64,000 nucleotides of DNA from assembly GCA_020832085.1 (NCBI GenBank), contig JAFIFJ010000020.1, positions 1 through 64,000 of the forward strand, in the 5' to 3' direction. The translations under genes and the position numbers were made by a program. Within the stretch, counting starts at the first letter, position 1. Every line of letters begins with the position of its first letter. Source of the DNA: Gammaproteobacteria bacterium. GTDB lineage: Bacteria > Pseudomonadota > Gammaproteobacteria > Pseudomonadales > Azotimanducaceae. Below the pieces are notes generated by a model that searched no databases, was not told where the DNA came from, and worked only from the letters and a program-made list of their open reading frames with translations. This document shows, piece by piece, positions 19,478-29,310 of the stretch.

Positions 19478-21160
19478 TTATTCGATCCATGCCCGGTTGA
19501 AGTCCGGGTCGGGGCTGATCTGCCGCCGCACCACGCCCCGCAGCCGCGGGTGCATGACATAGAGCCGGGCGCGTTCGTAGGTGGGAATCACCACCACGTC
19601 CTCGGCGACGATGCGCTGGATCTCGCCAAAGGCCTGCACGCGCAGATGAGGATCGAGTTCGTCCTGGGCCCGACGCACCCAGTGGTCGAATTCGTCGCTG
19701 GCATAGCGGCCCCGGTTGTTGAGGTTCCAGGATGCAAACAGATCCCCGAAGGTCAGGGGGTCGTTGTAGTCCGGCCCCCAGCCTGCCAGCACCAGGTCGT
19801 AATCCCCGGCGGTCATCTTGGCCAGCCGTTGCCGGAAGATCTGCACGTCGACGCGGATGTCGAGACCCAGGGTCTGGCCCCACATGGACTGCAGGTACTC
19901 GGCCTGCTTATTGGCCGTGGGGCTGTCGCCGGTTAGCAGAACGATGGGCGGGAAGCGCTCCAGGCCCAGCTCCTCGCGGGCGAGTTCCAGATAGTGGCGC
20001 GCGCGTTCGATATCCACCTCGCTCGGTCGCGGCGGCACCTCTTCCCTGAGCCGGCCCTCTGCGCCCTGCATCCAGGCCGGAAACAGGCTGACGCCAGGCC
20101 GGTTGCCCGGCGTGGCGATGATGCGATTGACGAACTCGTGGGGGTCGAAGGTGAGATCGAAGGCACGGCGCAGGTTGCGGTTGCGGGTCAGGCGGTCGCC
20201 TCTGTGATTGAAGCCCACGTAGAACAGCACGCCGTCATCGAAGCGGTGAATGCGCCAGCGCTGCTGCAGCGCGTTGTGCATGGTCTCGGAATCCAGGTTC
20301 GCCATGGCCACCTTGCCGTCCCGGAAGAGATTCAGCTCGGCCCGGGTGTCGGCGGTGATGTAGCCGAAGTCGATGCGATTGAGCCAGATGGCGTCGCTTT
20401 CCCAGTAGTGGGGGTTGCGGTCCAGGGTCAGCCGGGCGCCCCGGCTCCAGCGGCTGATCACGAAGGGGCCGTTGTAGAGCATGTCGGCGGCACTGCTGCC
20501 GTAGCGATCACCGCGGGTGGCGGCGAAATCCTCGCGCACCGGCAGGAACACGGCGAAGGCCGCAAGGCGCGCGAAGAACGGGATCGGGCGTTCGAAGCTC
20601 ACTTCGAGGACGTGGTCGGTGGCGGCACGGACGCCGAGTTCCGAAGGTGGAAGCGCCCCGGTGTTCACGGCCTCGGCGTTCTCGATACCGTACATGATGA
20701 AGGCGTATTCGGAGGTGGTGGCGGGATCCTGGACCCGACGCCAGGCATAGACGAAATCGTGGGCCGTGACCGCCTGACCGTCGCTCCAGCGGGCATCCTG
20801 ACGCAGCCAGAACGTGGCGCCGTCCTCGCGAACCTCCCAGCGTTCGGCGACGCCGCCGATGAGCTGGTTGCGCTCGTCGTAGCGGGTCAGGCCTTCCTTG
20901 ACGTGGCCGAGGACACGAATGCTGACGGCATCGGTGGAACGGGTGGAGTCGAGCTGAGGCGGGTCCTGTTCCAGCACCAGGGTCAGGGTGCGGGACTCCG
21001 CATCCACGGCGTCACGCAGCCGGCCGTCCGCTGCCGGTGCCAGCAGGGTCAGCGTGAGGATGGCGACGAGCAGAGGCAGAACGAGGCGAACTGCAGGCAA
21101 GGCCGGGTCTCCGTGGGCCCGGAGGCCGTCATGGGTCTCGAAGGCCAAGTTACCGGGCAT
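19478..21160 (-). CDS. Peptide ABC transporter substrate-binding protein (OppA/DppA type)
   Basis: A periplasmic solute-binding protein of family 5. Typical segments are LVLEQDPPQLDS, VLGHVKEGLTRYD, AERWEVREDG and ARWSDGQAVTAHDFVYAWRR. It captures peptides or related ligands for the OppBC channel. The ATG at 21160 (560 residues) overlaps the MMPL stop by 11 bases but puts about 20 extra residues before the hydrophobic signal sequence. A TTG at 21100 has a GGAGA site and gives a cleaner signal peptide (PAVRLVLPLLVAILTLTLLA), so the true start may be there. Confidence 0.88.
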   Translation of the reverse strand: MPGNLAFETHDGLRAHGDPALPAVRLVLPLLVAILTLTLLAPAADGRLRDAVDAESRTLTLVLEQDPPQLDSTRSTDAVSIRVLGHVKEGLTRYDERNQLIGGVAERWEVREDGATFWLRQDARWSDGQAVTAHDFVYAWRRVQDPATTSEYAFIMYGIENAEAVNTGALPPSELGVRAATDHVLEVSFERPIPFFARLAAFAVFLPVREDFAATRGDRYGSSAADMLYNGPFVISRWSRGARLTLDRNPHYWESDAIWLNRIDFGYITADTRAELNLFRDGKVAMANLDSETMHNALQQRWRIHRFDDGVLFYVGFNHRGDRLTRNRNLRRAFDLTFDPHEFVNRIIATPGNRPGVSLFPAWMQGAEGRLREEVPPRPSEVDIERARHYLELAREELGLERFPPIVLLTGDSPTANKQAEYLQSMWGQTLGLDIRVDVQIFRQRLAKMTAGDYDLVLAGWGPDYNDPLTFGDLFASWNLNNRGRYASDEFDHWVRRAQDELDPHLRVQAFGEIQRIVAEDVVVIPTYERARLYVMHPRLRGVVRRQISPDPDFNRAWIE

Positions 21161-23372
21161 CCGCAGGGGATGGAAGACCTTGGCGGTGCGGCAGCAGGCG
21201 CAGCAGCGCGGGCAGCAGCAGAAAGGTCACAGCCAGCATGGTGCCGATGGCGATGGCCAGCAGCAGGCCGACGGAGGCCGCCCCCTTGTGGGGACTCGCG
21301 GCCAAGGCGATGAAGGTGCCGATGGTGGTCAGGCCACTGATAACCGCGGCCCGGGCCGTACTCGACCGGTACACCCCGTCGACGCTGCCAGTGCTGCGGT
21401 AGCGGTGGACCACGTGAATCCCGGTGTCCACGCCGAGGCCGAAGATCAGCGGTACGACCAGAATGTTGGCCATGTTCAGGGTCAGTCCGGTGAGTTCGGC
21501 GATGGCGAAGGTCAGCAGCAACGCCAGGGTGATGGGCAGCAGCACCAGGATCGGCCACAGCAGGGACCGGAAGTGCAGCAGGAGCAGAGTGGTAATGCCC
21601 GTCAGAGCCAGGATGGCCGCCTCGGTGAAGGCCTTGACCACCACGTTGCCCACCCCCCACTCCACCACGGCGCGCCCGGCATGGTTGGGCGCAACGGCGG
21701 CCACGGCCTCGATGAACCCGGCGATGTCAGCGCGATCAGTAAGGCGCCCGGCAGGCTCCACCCGCAGCAAGTGGCGGCCGTCAGTGCCGATGCTCACGCG
21801 TTGCACGTCGTCGGGCAGGTCGTCGAGGCCGAAGGGCTGAGCTGCCAGCAGCCTCTTCAGCGCTTCCAGATCGGGTCTGTCGAAGCCTTCGAAGGCGGCT
21901 GCCGCCTGCTGCAGCTCGGTCTGCATCCGGTCCTGCCCACTGGGCACCCAGTCCTCGGGTGCGGTGACCCGGCCCACTTCCGGCAGCGACAGCAGAGCCT
22001 TTCGCAGCGACGCCACGTCCTGCGGGCGTGCCAGCACCGCGATGCTGTAGTCGGTGGTCTGTCCCGCGTCTTGCAGTTCGAGCAGGGTGGCCATGGCCTC
22101 GGTCCCGGCGTCGCGCAAGGCCAGAACGCTGAAGTCGAAGCGCAGATCCTTGGCGATCCAACCGGCCAGCAGGGCCAGGATCAGGGCTGCGGCCACCACG
22201 GGGCGGGCCGGTAGCCGGGCCGCCCTCGAGGCCTGCCGGGGTCGGGCGGTTGGAGGGGGCGGGCCGGTGAGGGCAAACAGCGCCGGTATCAGGGTCAGGG
22301 TCAGCAGGAAGGCGACCACCATGCCCCCGGCCGAGATCACGCCGAGTTCTGCCAGCCCCCGATAGGCGGTGGGAGCGAAGGCGAGAAAGGCCATGGAGGA
22401 AGTGAGCATGCACAGCAGCAGGGCCGGACCGATGGCGGAGGCGGCCTCCACGACGTTGGTGTCCCGGACCCGAAGTCCGAAGTGCACAGCGAAGTCCACG
22501 CCGAGACCGAAGAACATCACCACGAAGATCAGGGCCAGGGTGTTGAAGTCACCGATGGCCAGGGTCGCCCAGCCCAGGGTGAGGGCGGTGCCGCAGGCGA
22601 GCAGGGTGAAGATGGCCAGGGTGGTGCGCCAGCAGCGGACACCGAAGCCCAGAATGATTGCCAACAGCAGCAGCGACACCGTGCCCGCAAGGCCGATTCC
22701 GGTCAGGGCCATGGTGATCTCCTCGTCTTCGAGGACGATCTCACCGGTCAGTCGCACCTGCACGCCGTCTGCCGGCGTGTGGGTGGTGACGGTACTGCGC
22801 AGGTGGTCGACGAGTCTGCCGTGGGGCAGGCTGCCGCTGCCGCCCGCGGCGCCCTGCAGCAGGATGCTGACGTAGTGCGTCGCGTTGGAGGCCGTCCCCG
22901 GCCCTCTGGCCAGCAGCCGCTCCAGACTGGATGGATCGAAGGCGATGGCGGTGAGCCAGGTCTCCAGGCGATCAGAGGGCAGATAGTAGAGCGCATGCTC
23001 TGCGAAGAAGGGGTGCAGTTCCGGTGCCAGCACCCGGGCGAAAGCCGGGTCGTCGCGGAGATCGCGCTCCAGCATTCGGGCGTGGGCAACCACCGCGCTG
23101 CGGTCCTCGCCGGAGACGACCACGACCGCAGTCTGCTGCAGGTCGGGAAACGCAGCCTTGAAGGCACGGTCATGGTCATACCACGTCTGTTCCGGTCCGG
23201 GCCGGATCAGGCGTTCGAGATCGCCGTCGATGCCCGCATGGCGCCAGCTCGCCCCTGCGGCGAGCAGACTCAGCAGCAGCACCCCCAGCAGGAAGGCCAG
23301 CGGGTGCCTGACCACCAGGGCCACCCAGCGGGTCAGGGCCGTGGCGAGCCCGGTTTCGATCAGGTGCGGCAC
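21150..23372 (-). CDS. MMPL/RND family membrane transporter
   Basis: A protein of about 740 residues with the two-fold RND layout: helix 1 near residue 25, a large periplasmic loop, five more helices, then the same again. The MMPL pattern is clear (FFGLGVDFAVHFGLR in the first half and FGLGVDTGIHVVHRY in the second; the Asp in each is the likely proton-relay residue). Relatives export lipids, hopanoids or carotenoid-like compounds to the outer membrane. The frame is open to 23426, but GTG 23372 has a GGGAG site and fits better. It overlaps the glycosyltransferase gene by 13 bases and the OppA-type gene by up to 11. Confidence 0.87.
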   Translation of the reverse strand: MPHLIETGLATALTRWVALVVRHPLAFLLGVLLLSLLAAGASWRHAGIDGDLERLIRPGPEQTWYDHDRAFKAAFPDLQQTAVVVVSGEDRSAVVAHARMLERDLRDDPAFARVLAPELHPFFAEHALYYLPSDRLETWLTAIAFDPSSLERLLARGPGTASNATHYVSILLQGAAGGSGSLPHGRLVDHLRSTVTTHTPADGVQVRLTGEIVLEDEEITMALTGIGLAGTVSLLLLAIILGFGVRCWRTTLAIFTLLACGTALTLGWATLAIGDFNTLALIFVVMFFGLGVDFAVHFGLRVRDTNVVEAASAIGPALLLCMLTSSMAFLAFAPTAYRGLAELGVISAGGMVVAFLLTLTLIPALFALTGPPPPTARPRQASRAARLPARPVVAAALILALLAGWIAKDLRFDFSVLALRDAGTEAMATLLELQDAGQTTDYSIAVLARPQDVASLRKALLSLPEVGRVTAPEDWVPSGQDRMQTELQQAAAAFEGFDRPDLEALKRLLAAQPFGLDDLPDDVQRVSIGTDGRHLLRVEPAGRLTDRADIAGFIEAVAAVAPNHAGRAVVEWGVGNVVVKAFTEAAILALTGITTLLLLHFRSLLWPILVLLPITLALLLTFAIAELTGLTLNMANILVVPLIFGLGVDTGIHVVHRYRSTGSVDGVYRSSTARAAVISGLTTIGTFIALAASPHKGAASVGLLLAIAIGTMLAVTFLLLPALLRLLPHRQGLPSPADAR

Positions 23373-24520
23373 GCCTGCGGCGCTCCCATGACTGCACGGT
23401 AAAGATCGGCCAGGGCCTGGGCGCATCGCGGGTGGCTGTGGGGAGCCGCGGCGACGCGGTTGACCGCTCCGGCCTGCGCCCGCTCTGCGCTCGATGCCAA
23501 GGCTTCATCGATGCGGGATGAGAGCAGGTCCACATCGCCGGCGGGAAAGCGCCAGGCTGCATCTCCGATCAGGCGCGAGGCCGCACTGCTCTCGGCCTCC
23601 GCCACCAGCACGGCGTTGCCGCTGGCCATGGCTTCCAGCACCGCCATGCCTTCGAGTTCGACCCGCCCGCAGTGGACCACCAGATCCGCCCGGGCATAGT
23701 GGTCGAGCAGGGTCGCATCATCGGCGGGACCGATGTGGGCGTCGAGGTTCAGGGCGCGGGCGCGGGTGACGAGGCGCTCCTGAAGCGGTCCGATGCCCAC
23801 CAGATGCAGGGTGATGTCTGCCTTGTGCCGGCTTCGCGCCACAGCCTCGATGAGGCTGGCCTGATCCTTCTCCGTCGCCAGCCGGCCCACGGAAAGGATG
23901 TGGAATCGGCCATCCGTTCCGGGGCACCGCGGGAGTCCGAACAGGGCCTCGGGCACGCCATTGGAAATGACGCTCCATGGCCGGGTGAGACCGGCCGCCT
24001 GCAGGTGTTCGGCAGCGAAGGACGAGGGTGCGACTACGTGATCTGCCCGCTGGTAGAAACGATGCAGGAACAAGGCATACAGCGCCCGGCAGAGGGCTGC
24101 GTTGTCGATGCCGAGATTGCGCAGCACATTCTCCGGCTGCACGTGGAAGGAGCAGACGACGGGCACGCCGAGGCTGCGCGCCACGCCGATGGCGGCATGG
24201 CCTAGCAGGAAGGGAAACTGCACGTGGAGCAGGTCGCAACCGCGCAGGGCCTCCCGCAGCCGCCGTCGCTGTGGCCGGGCCAGGGGCGCGCGCATGCGGT
24301 CGATCAGGTGCTGGACGCCTGGCAGGCGCAGCTCGGGAAACCCGATGCGCTGACAGCCCTCCGCTTCCGGTTCGCTGTCGATGGTGAGCAGTCGGAAATC
24401 CCAGCCCTCTGCGGTCAGTGCTGCCACGAAGCGCCGGGCCGAGACCACCGTGCCGTTGAAGGGATGGTCCCAGGGGTCGATGACCACGGCCACCCGCGAG
24501 GCTGCGCTCGCGGCAGCCAT
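23360..24520 (-). CDS. Glycosyltransferase, GT4-like (GT-B fold)
   Basis: A 386-residue glycosyltransferase. The N-terminal half has the GT-B acceptor domain (VAVVIDPWDHPFNGTVVSAR and LLHVQFPFLLGHAAIG). The C-terminal half has the nucleotide-sugar domain: ILSVGRLATEKDQ and the ELEGMAVLEAMASG motif, which is the E-x7-E signature of retaining GT4 enzymes. No membrane helix is evident; it probably works at the inner face of the membrane. It starts 3 bases after the acyl-CoA ligase stop and overlaps the MMPL gene, which suggests it glycosylates a lipid that the MMPL protein exports. Substrate unknown. Confidence 0.87.
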   Translation of the reverse strand: MAAASAASRVAVVIDPWDHPFNGTVVSARRFVAALTAEGWDFRLLTIDSEPEAEGCQRIGFPELRLPGVQHLIDRMRAPLARPQRRRLREALRGCDLLHVQFPFLLGHAAIGVARSLGVPVVCSFHVQPENVLRNLGIDNAALCRALYALFLHRFYQRADHVVAPSSFAAEHLQAAGLTRPWSVISNGVPEALFGLPRCPGTDGRFHILSVGRLATEKDQASLIEAVARSRHKADITLHLVGIGPLQERLVTRARALNLDAHIGPADDATLLDHYARADLVVHCGRVELEGMAVLEAMASGNAVLVAEAESSAASRLIGDAAWRFPAGDVDLLSSRIDEALASSAERAQAGAVNRVAAAPHSHPRCAQALADLYRAVMGAPQACRT

Positions 24521-24523
24521 GGC

Positions 24524-26332
24524 TCAGTAACCTGCTTCGCCCTTGCTGATGACTTCGAAGAACTCCCGGGTCAGTGGCTCGTAGCGTTCGCTGCCGGGTT
24601 TCATCACGTACAGGGGGTCGCTGACCTTGTCCGGGTCGTAGCCCTCGTCGCGCAGCTTGTTCTTGACCATCTTGAAGGTGCCGGTGACTTCGATGTCCTG
24701 CTCGACGCGCAGGAAGATGGGCCGGGCATAGCTTGGAAGTTCCCGGTTGACGTGTTCGGAGAAGCCTTCGAGATCGAGTTCGGATACGCCTTCCTCCAGG
24801 GTCAGCGCGGCCATACCGGCACGGCCGTCAGCGCCGGGAATCTCGACGCCGTAGACGTTGGAAATCCTGACCTGGCCAAAGCCGTTGATGATCTCGCCGA
24901 CCTCGTTGGTGGCGACGTTCTCGGACTTCCAGCGGAAGGTGTCACCGATGCGATCGACGAACTGGTAGTGGGGCAGGCCGAGGCTGAAGCCCACGTCCAC
25001 CTTCCGGATCAGATCGCCGGTGTTGAACCAGGCGTCCCCCTCCTCGAAGGCGTTGCGCACCACCTTCTTCTCCGTGGCCTCGGGATCGGTATAGCCCTCG
25101 AAAATGGCATCTGGATTGATGTGGCCGAGCAGCAGTCCCGGTTCGTCGTTCGTGATCTCGATGCAGCGGCCGTTGGCGTCCCGAACGATCTCGTCCTTCT
25201 CGATGTCGTAGCGGACGAGCGCGTGCTTGATGCTGGTGGTGCCGATGGTGCGGTCTTTGTTCAGCAGATTGACGAAGGCCACGTTGCCCTCGCTGCTGCC
25301 GTAGAACTCGGTGATGCGCTTGAGGCCGAAGCGCTGCTTGAAGTCCATCCAGATGTCCGGTCGCAGGCCGTTGCCCATGACCGTATGCAGCGGGTTGTCG
25401 TGATCGTTGGCAGCGGCCTTGGAGTTGAGCAGATAGCGGCAGAGCTCGCCGATGTAGATCATGCAGGTGGCGTTGTGCTCGCGGACCTCGCTCAAGAAGT
25501 TGCTGGCGGAGAACTTGCGTCGCAGAAAGACCGTGGCACCGGAAGAGTAGGCGGCACCCATGCCGAGCATCAGGCCGGTGCCGTGATACAGCGGCAGGCA
25601 AATGTAGATGCAGTCCTTCTCGCTGCAGCGCAGGCCGGCCTTGTGAGACATCACATTGGCCATCATGTAGCGGCGGTTGGACATTACGGCAGCCTTGGGC
25701 AGGCCGGTGGTGCCTGAGGTGAAGATGTAGAAAGCGTTGTCGCCGAGGGTGTTCTCGGCGGTCTCTGGCAGGTTGCCCGCTTCCTGATTGGCCGCCAGAT
25801 CCCGCAGATTGGCAGCCCAATCCCCTGGGGCTTTGGCATCGCCATCCGGTACCCAGAGGTAACCGCTGTCTCCATCCAGGCTCAGTTGGTCCCGCACCTC
25901 CTCCAGGCTGGCTGCGAGTTCGGCGCCGAAGATGCACTTGCTGGAGCCCGTGATCGTGATGCAGTGGGTGAGGGGGCGGCCGCGCAGGTTGGTGTTGATG
26001 AGGCTGGCGGTGACGCCGAGCTTGTTCAGCGCCACCAGCGTGGTGACGAACTCGATGCGGTTCTCCATGAATACCGTGGCGGTGTCGCCGCGGGTAAGGC
26101 CAGTTTCCTTCAGGGCCCGGGCGTAGCGATTGGCGGTCGCATTCAGGTCCGACCAGCTGATGCGATCGCCCTCGAATATGATGGCCGTATGCTCCGGAAC
26201 GCGGGCTGCAGTGGTCTCGATCAAGGTCGCATAGCAGTCCTTTTCCTCCAGCGGTCTGGGCGTGAGCCCCTTCTTCATGGTGAGTAGGGCAGGCACTTGG
26301 GCGAGGGTCTTTGCGACGTCGACGATTCCCAT
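24524..26332 (-). CDS. Long-chain/very-long-chain acyl-CoA synthetase (FATP/FadD-like)
   Basis: A 602-residue AMP-forming ligase that activates fatty acids to acyl-CoA. The AMP-binding signature YIFTSGTTGLPKAA, the EFYGSSEGN motif, FNTGDLI and the FATP-type FRWKSENVATNEV are all visible. The frame is open upstream to 26554, but the ATG at 26332 has an AAGGAT site with good spacing and gives a normal N-terminus. It is the first gene of the eight-gene run. It lies divergent from the carboxymuconolactone-decarboxylase-like gene, with about 196 bases between them for promoters. Confidence 0.92.
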   Translation of the reverse strand: MGIVDVAKTLAQVPALLTMKKGLTPRPLEEKDCYATLIETTAARVPEHTAIIFEGDRISWSDLNATANRYARALKETGLTRGDTATVFMENRIEFVTTLVALNKLGVTASLINTNLRGRPLTHCITITGSSKCIFGAELAASLEEVRDQLSLDGDSGYLWVPDGDAKAPGDWAANLRDLAANQEAGNLPETAENTLGDNAFYIFTSGTTGLPKAAVMSNRRYMMANVMSHKAGLRCSEKDCIYICLPLYHGTGLMLGMGAAYSSGATVFLRRKFSASNFLSEVREHNATCMIYIGELCRYLLNSKAAANDHDNPLHTVMGNGLRPDIWMDFKQRFGLKRITEFYGSSEGNVAFVNLLNKDRTIGTTSIKHALVRYDIEKDEIVRDANGRCIEITNDEPGLLLGHINPDAIFEGYTDPEATEKKVVRNAFEEGDAWFNTGDLIRKVDVGFSLGLPHYQFVDRIGDTFRWKSENVATNEVGEIINGFGQVRISNVYGVEIPGADGRAGMAALTLEEGVSELDLEGFSEHVNRELPSYARPIFLRVEQDIEVTGTFKMVKNKLRDEGYDPDKVSDPLYVMKPGSERYEPLTREFFEVISKGEAGY

Positions 26333-26528
26333 GGGCGGATCCTTGCTGTCGAATTTGCCAGGACCATAGCCAGAGCGAGGGCCGGCATCAAGCAGCATCG
26401 CAGCGTCTGCCAACCGTTGGCCCGGGTTCGGGACTTCGATTGCGGCGTCTTCGATGTCATCCTTGGGGGCCGCGCCGTCGCGGGGCCTGCACGTTGTGCG
26501 ACGGCAGTTGTTGACGAGGAGAAACGCG

Positions 26529-27173
26529 ATGCCCCGATTGAGACAGGTGTCCAAGGCCGACGCGGACCCATTTGCCCGTCAGCTCTACGAGACGCTGTTC
26601 GGCGATCGTGATCCGGTGGAGCAGCCGGGTACGGCCACGGGCACACCCGGCAACTGGTGGACCGTTTTCGCCCTGGTCCCTGATGCCTTCAAGCACACGA
26701 CGGAAGGCTTCCGCTTCTACCGCAGTCGCAACCGCAAGCTTGATCCTAAGCTGCGCGAACTCGGTCAGACCCGGGCCGGGTTCGCCCGCGGCTCCCAGTT
26801 CGTCTTCTCCCAGCACTGCAAGGCTTGCCGCGATGCCGGTCTGACCGAGGCCCAGGTGGAGGCCATTCCCCACTGGCCCATTGCCGACTGCTTCAGTCCC
26901 ATCGAGCGTGCGGTACTGGCCTACACGGATTGCCTGGTGCTGCAGGGCGGACGGGTACCGGAAGCCATCTTCGACGCACTGAAGGCCGAACTCTCCGACG
27001 AAGAGATCCTGGAACTCACCTACACCACGGCCACCTACGACATGCATGCCACCATGTCCCGGGCCCTGCGCCTGGAATACGATGACGTGGACGAACGTGT
27101 CGTGGAGGTTCCGGCGCCCCAAGGCGCCGCCGAGGACGTCATGAACATGGTCGATGAACCGAAGGACCGTTGA
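26529..27173 (+). CDS. Carboxymuconolactone decarboxylase / AhpD-like family protein
   Basis: A 214-residue helical protein of the CMD/AhpD superfamily. The redox-type CxxC is C97-x2-C100, preceded by His96 (SQHCKAC). Family members are decarboxylases or thiol-dependent peroxidase partners, and many in catabolic clusters have no known role. The ATG at 26529 has a GAGGAG site 8 bases upstream, so I rejected the earlier in-frame start at 26454. A VOC protein follows 17 bases later with its own strong site; the two are most likely one operon. Confidence 0.85.
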   Translation: MPRLRQVSKADADPFARQLYETLFGDRDPVEQPGTATGTPGNWWTVFALVPDAFKHTTEGFRFYRSRNRKLDPKLRELGQTRAGFARGSQFVFSQHCKACRDAGLTEAQVEAIPHWPIADCFSPIERAVLAYTDCLVLQGGRVPEAIFDALKAELSDEEILELTYTTATYDMHATMSRALRLEYDDVDERVVEVPAPQGAAEDVMNMVDEPKDR

Positions 27174-27190
27174 CAGGGGAGGAACGAGCG

Positions 27191-27715
27191 ATGGGTTATC
27201 ACCATCTGGCGCTGGCCGCCAAGGACATGAAGGCACTGCACGCGTTCTACGAAGGCGTCATGGGTTTCGAACTGGTGAAGGTGGAGGTGGGCCCCTCACC
27301 TGAAGGTGGCTGGGCCAAGCACTACTTCTACCGCATGGAGGACGACTCGAAGTTCATCGCGTTCTGGGAGATGCATGACATTCCCGGCAGCGACGACTTC
27401 GAGAGCAACCTCTCCAAGGCCATGGGGCTTCCGGACCACATCAACCACATCGCCTTCGACGTGGCCGATCGGGCGGAACTCGAACGGCGCCGGAAACAGT
27501 GGCTGGATGCCGGCCATCAGGTCATGGAGATCGATCACAACTGGTGCCACTCCATCTACACCAAGGACCCCAACGACAATCTGGTGGAGTTCTGCCTCAC
27601 CACCGGCAGCTTCACGGCCGAGGATCGGGCCTACGCCCTGGCGGCACTGGAGAAGGACGAGCCGGAATTCTCCAAGCCACCGGCGAAGATCGAGGTGCAC
27701 AAGCCCGCTGCCTGA
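27191..27715 (+). CDS. VOC (glyoxalase/extradiol dioxygenase) superfamily protein
   Basis: A 174-residue protein of the vicinal-oxygen-chelate superfamily. Metal ligands are likely His in GYHHLALA, His in HINHIAFD and Glu in NLVEFCLT. The family includes glyoxalases, extradiol dioxygenases and resistance proteins; this one has a single pair of modules. GGGGAGG lies 8 bases before the ATG at 27191. It follows the CMD-like gene and converges with a MAPEG gene. Reaction unknown; an aromatic or fatty-acid catabolic role fits the neighbours. Confidence 0.85.
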   Translation: MGYHHLALAAKDMKALHAFYEGVMGFELVKVEVGPSPEGGWAKHYFYRMEDDSKFIAFWEMHDIPGSDDFESNLSKAMGLPDHINHIAFDVADRAELERRRKQWLDAGHQVMEIDHNWCHSIYTKDPNDNLVEFCLTTGSFTAEDRAYALAALEKDEPEFSKPPAKIEVHKPAA

Positions 27716-27733
27716 GCGGCGGGCGGTGGTCGC

Positions 27734-28126
27734 TCAGAACAGCTGCAGGATGAAGCCGACCAGCGAGCCGAGCACGAAGATGTAGATGGGCGGCATGCTG
27801 AAGTAGATGCCGAGGCGGCGTTTTTCCGCGTCCCGGTAGTAGCCGAGGGCATAGGCCAGACGCCCGATGGGCCACATCATGCCGATGCCCGCGGCCCACA
27901 GCGGGCTGACGGCAAACGAGAACAGCCACAGCCCGGGCAGGAACAGCGCCAGATGCTCCAGGGTGTTCTGATGGGCACGGACGTGGCGGACGTATTCCTC
28001 CGGCCCGTCATGGGAGGGCGCCGGCACCTTGAAGCGCAGCCGGGCCATGCCGGCCTTGAACAGGGTGAAGTAGTAGACCAGCAGGGCCAGGCAACTGACG
28101 ATGCCGGGCCAGACGAACTCACCCAT
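27734..28126 (-). CDS. MAPEG family membrane protein
   Basis: A 130-residue membrane protein with four predicted helices. It shows the MAPEG pattern (VRAHQNTLEHLALFLPGLW, then GRLAYALGYYRD), found in membrane glutathione transferases and leukotriene-type enzymes. It probably conjugates glutathione to hydrophobic electrophiles or reduces lipid peroxides. The start overlaps the end of the nitronate monooxygenase-like gene by 8 bases, so the two are co-translated. Confidence 0.85.
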   Translation of the reverse strand: MGEFVWPGIVSCLALLVYYFTLFKAGMARLRFKVPAPSHDGPEEYVRHVRAHQNTLEHLALFLPGLWLFSFAVSPLWAAGIGMMWPIGRLAYALGYYRDAEKRRLGIYFSMPPIYIFVLGSLVGFILQLF

Positions 28127-29114
28127 GGAGACTCTCCTTCTTGGTTGTCATCGTTTCGCTGCCGCGCAGTGCCGCCAGCCGATCGATCTGACGCCAGAAA
28201 CCGCTCATGGTGTCGTCGATGATGGCGGTCACCGGTTTCACGTCGTGAATCAGGGCGGATCCCTGTCCCGCAGACCCGGCGGTGCCGTCCACGTCGCCGC
28301 CGACATAGAGCGCATCGATGACGCTGCCCATGGGGCCCGCCGTGATTTCCCCTGCGGCCAAAGCCACCGAGGCGGGCGTTTTCAGCGCCCGCAGTTTCGC
28401 CCGCGGCGGCCGTGGGACCATGATGGTGCCATCGACGCCGGCGGCGACGATGGCGTCCTTGTAGTTCTGATGCACCGGGCTTTCCACCGAGGCCACGAAG
28501 CGGGTACCCATGGCCACCCCGTCGGCGCCCAGGGCCATGGCGGCTGCCATGCCCCGGCCATCGACGATGCCGCCGGCGGCCACGATGGGCAGATCGACCC
28601 GCTCCCGGACGGCCTGCAGCAGGACGAAGGTGTTCACCTCTTCCGCATTGCGGATACCACCGCTTTCGGCGCCCTCGACGATCAGGCCGTCCACGCCGGC
28701 ATCCTGGGCCTTCAGGGCACCTTCGAGGCTCGGCACCGAGTGATAGACGATGACGCCGGCGGCCTTGAGGCGTTCGATGTGACGACGCGGATTGCCGGCC
28801 GAGGTGGTGACGAAGTGCACGCCCTGTTCGATCAGCCAGTCCAGGATCTGCGCCTCCATGGCCTCGTTCTGGCGCAGGAACATGATGGGCAGATTGACGC
28901 CGAAGGGTGCGTCCGTCGTGGCCTTGATGGCCTGATACTCGCGGCGCGTCACTTCGATGTCGACGCTGGAGGTCTCCATCATGCCGAGGCCCCCGGCTGC
29001 CGAGACCGCGGCGGCGAGGCGGGATCGCGCGATCCAGGTCATGGGGGCCTGAATAATCGGGTAGCGCGCACCGGTGTGGGCCAGCACCGGGTTGCCGGGA
29101 AAAGCTTCGCTCAT
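28119..29114 (-). CDS. Nitronate monooxygenase-like FMN enzyme (NPD family)
   Basis: A 331-residue TIM-barrel FMN protein. Family features: RYPIIQAPMTWIA at the N-terminus, GGLGMME, VIVEGAESGGI-like phosphate loop (LIVEGAESGGIR), PIVAAGGIVDGRGMAAA and the MGTRFVAS segment. Relatives oxidise nitronates or reduce enoyl-thioesters. The N-terminus and MAPEG partner suggest detoxification or lipid metabolism. An extragenic repeat lies upstream, between it and the divergent P450. Substrate unknown. Confidence 0.87.
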   Translation of the reverse strand: MSEAFPGNPVLAHTGARYPIIQAPMTWIARSRLAAAVSAAGGLGMMETSSVDIEVTRREYQAIKATTDAPFGVNLPIMFLRQNEAMEAQILDWLIEQGVHFVTTSAGNPRRHIERLKAAGVIVYHSVPSLEGALKAQDAGVDGLIVEGAESGGIRNAEEVNTFVLLQAVRERVDLPIVAAGGIVDGRGMAAAMALGADGVAMGTRFVASVESPVHQNYKDAIVAAGVDGTIMVPRPPRAKLRALKTPASVALAAGEITAGPMGSVIDALYVGGDVDGTAGSAGQGSALIHDVKPVTAIIDDTMSGFWRQIDRLAALRGSETMTTKKESLHG

Positions 29115-29232
29115 GCTGAGGCTCTCGTGGGCTCGATGTCGAAAGGTCCGTCATGGAAGGCGGGACGCGTGAGATTGTCAAGCATGCGTGCTTGTTTGGA
29201 GGGGCAACGCCAGCTTCAGGCAGCCCGCCATT

Positions 29233-29310
29233 GGTGGGAGAGCGCTGTTTCGCGCAGCGAAATGCGCCGATCTGGAGGCGATCAGCGAAGGCAACGCCAT
29301 CAGCTTCGGC
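29233..29310. repeat. Extragenic repeat, 80-base type (copy 1, reverse orientation)
   Basis: This stretch is close to the reverse complement of 50154-50233 and 50301-50382. It holds the hairpin GCGCTGTTTCGC/GCGAAATGCGC. It lies between the nitronate monooxygenase-like gene and the divergent P450. The open reading frame running through it is not a real N-terminal extension of the P450. Confidence 0.8.

Noticed and set aside
19994-21313. 439-codon open frame antisense to the OppA-type gene
   Set aside because: Shadow of a well-supported substrate-binding protein gene.
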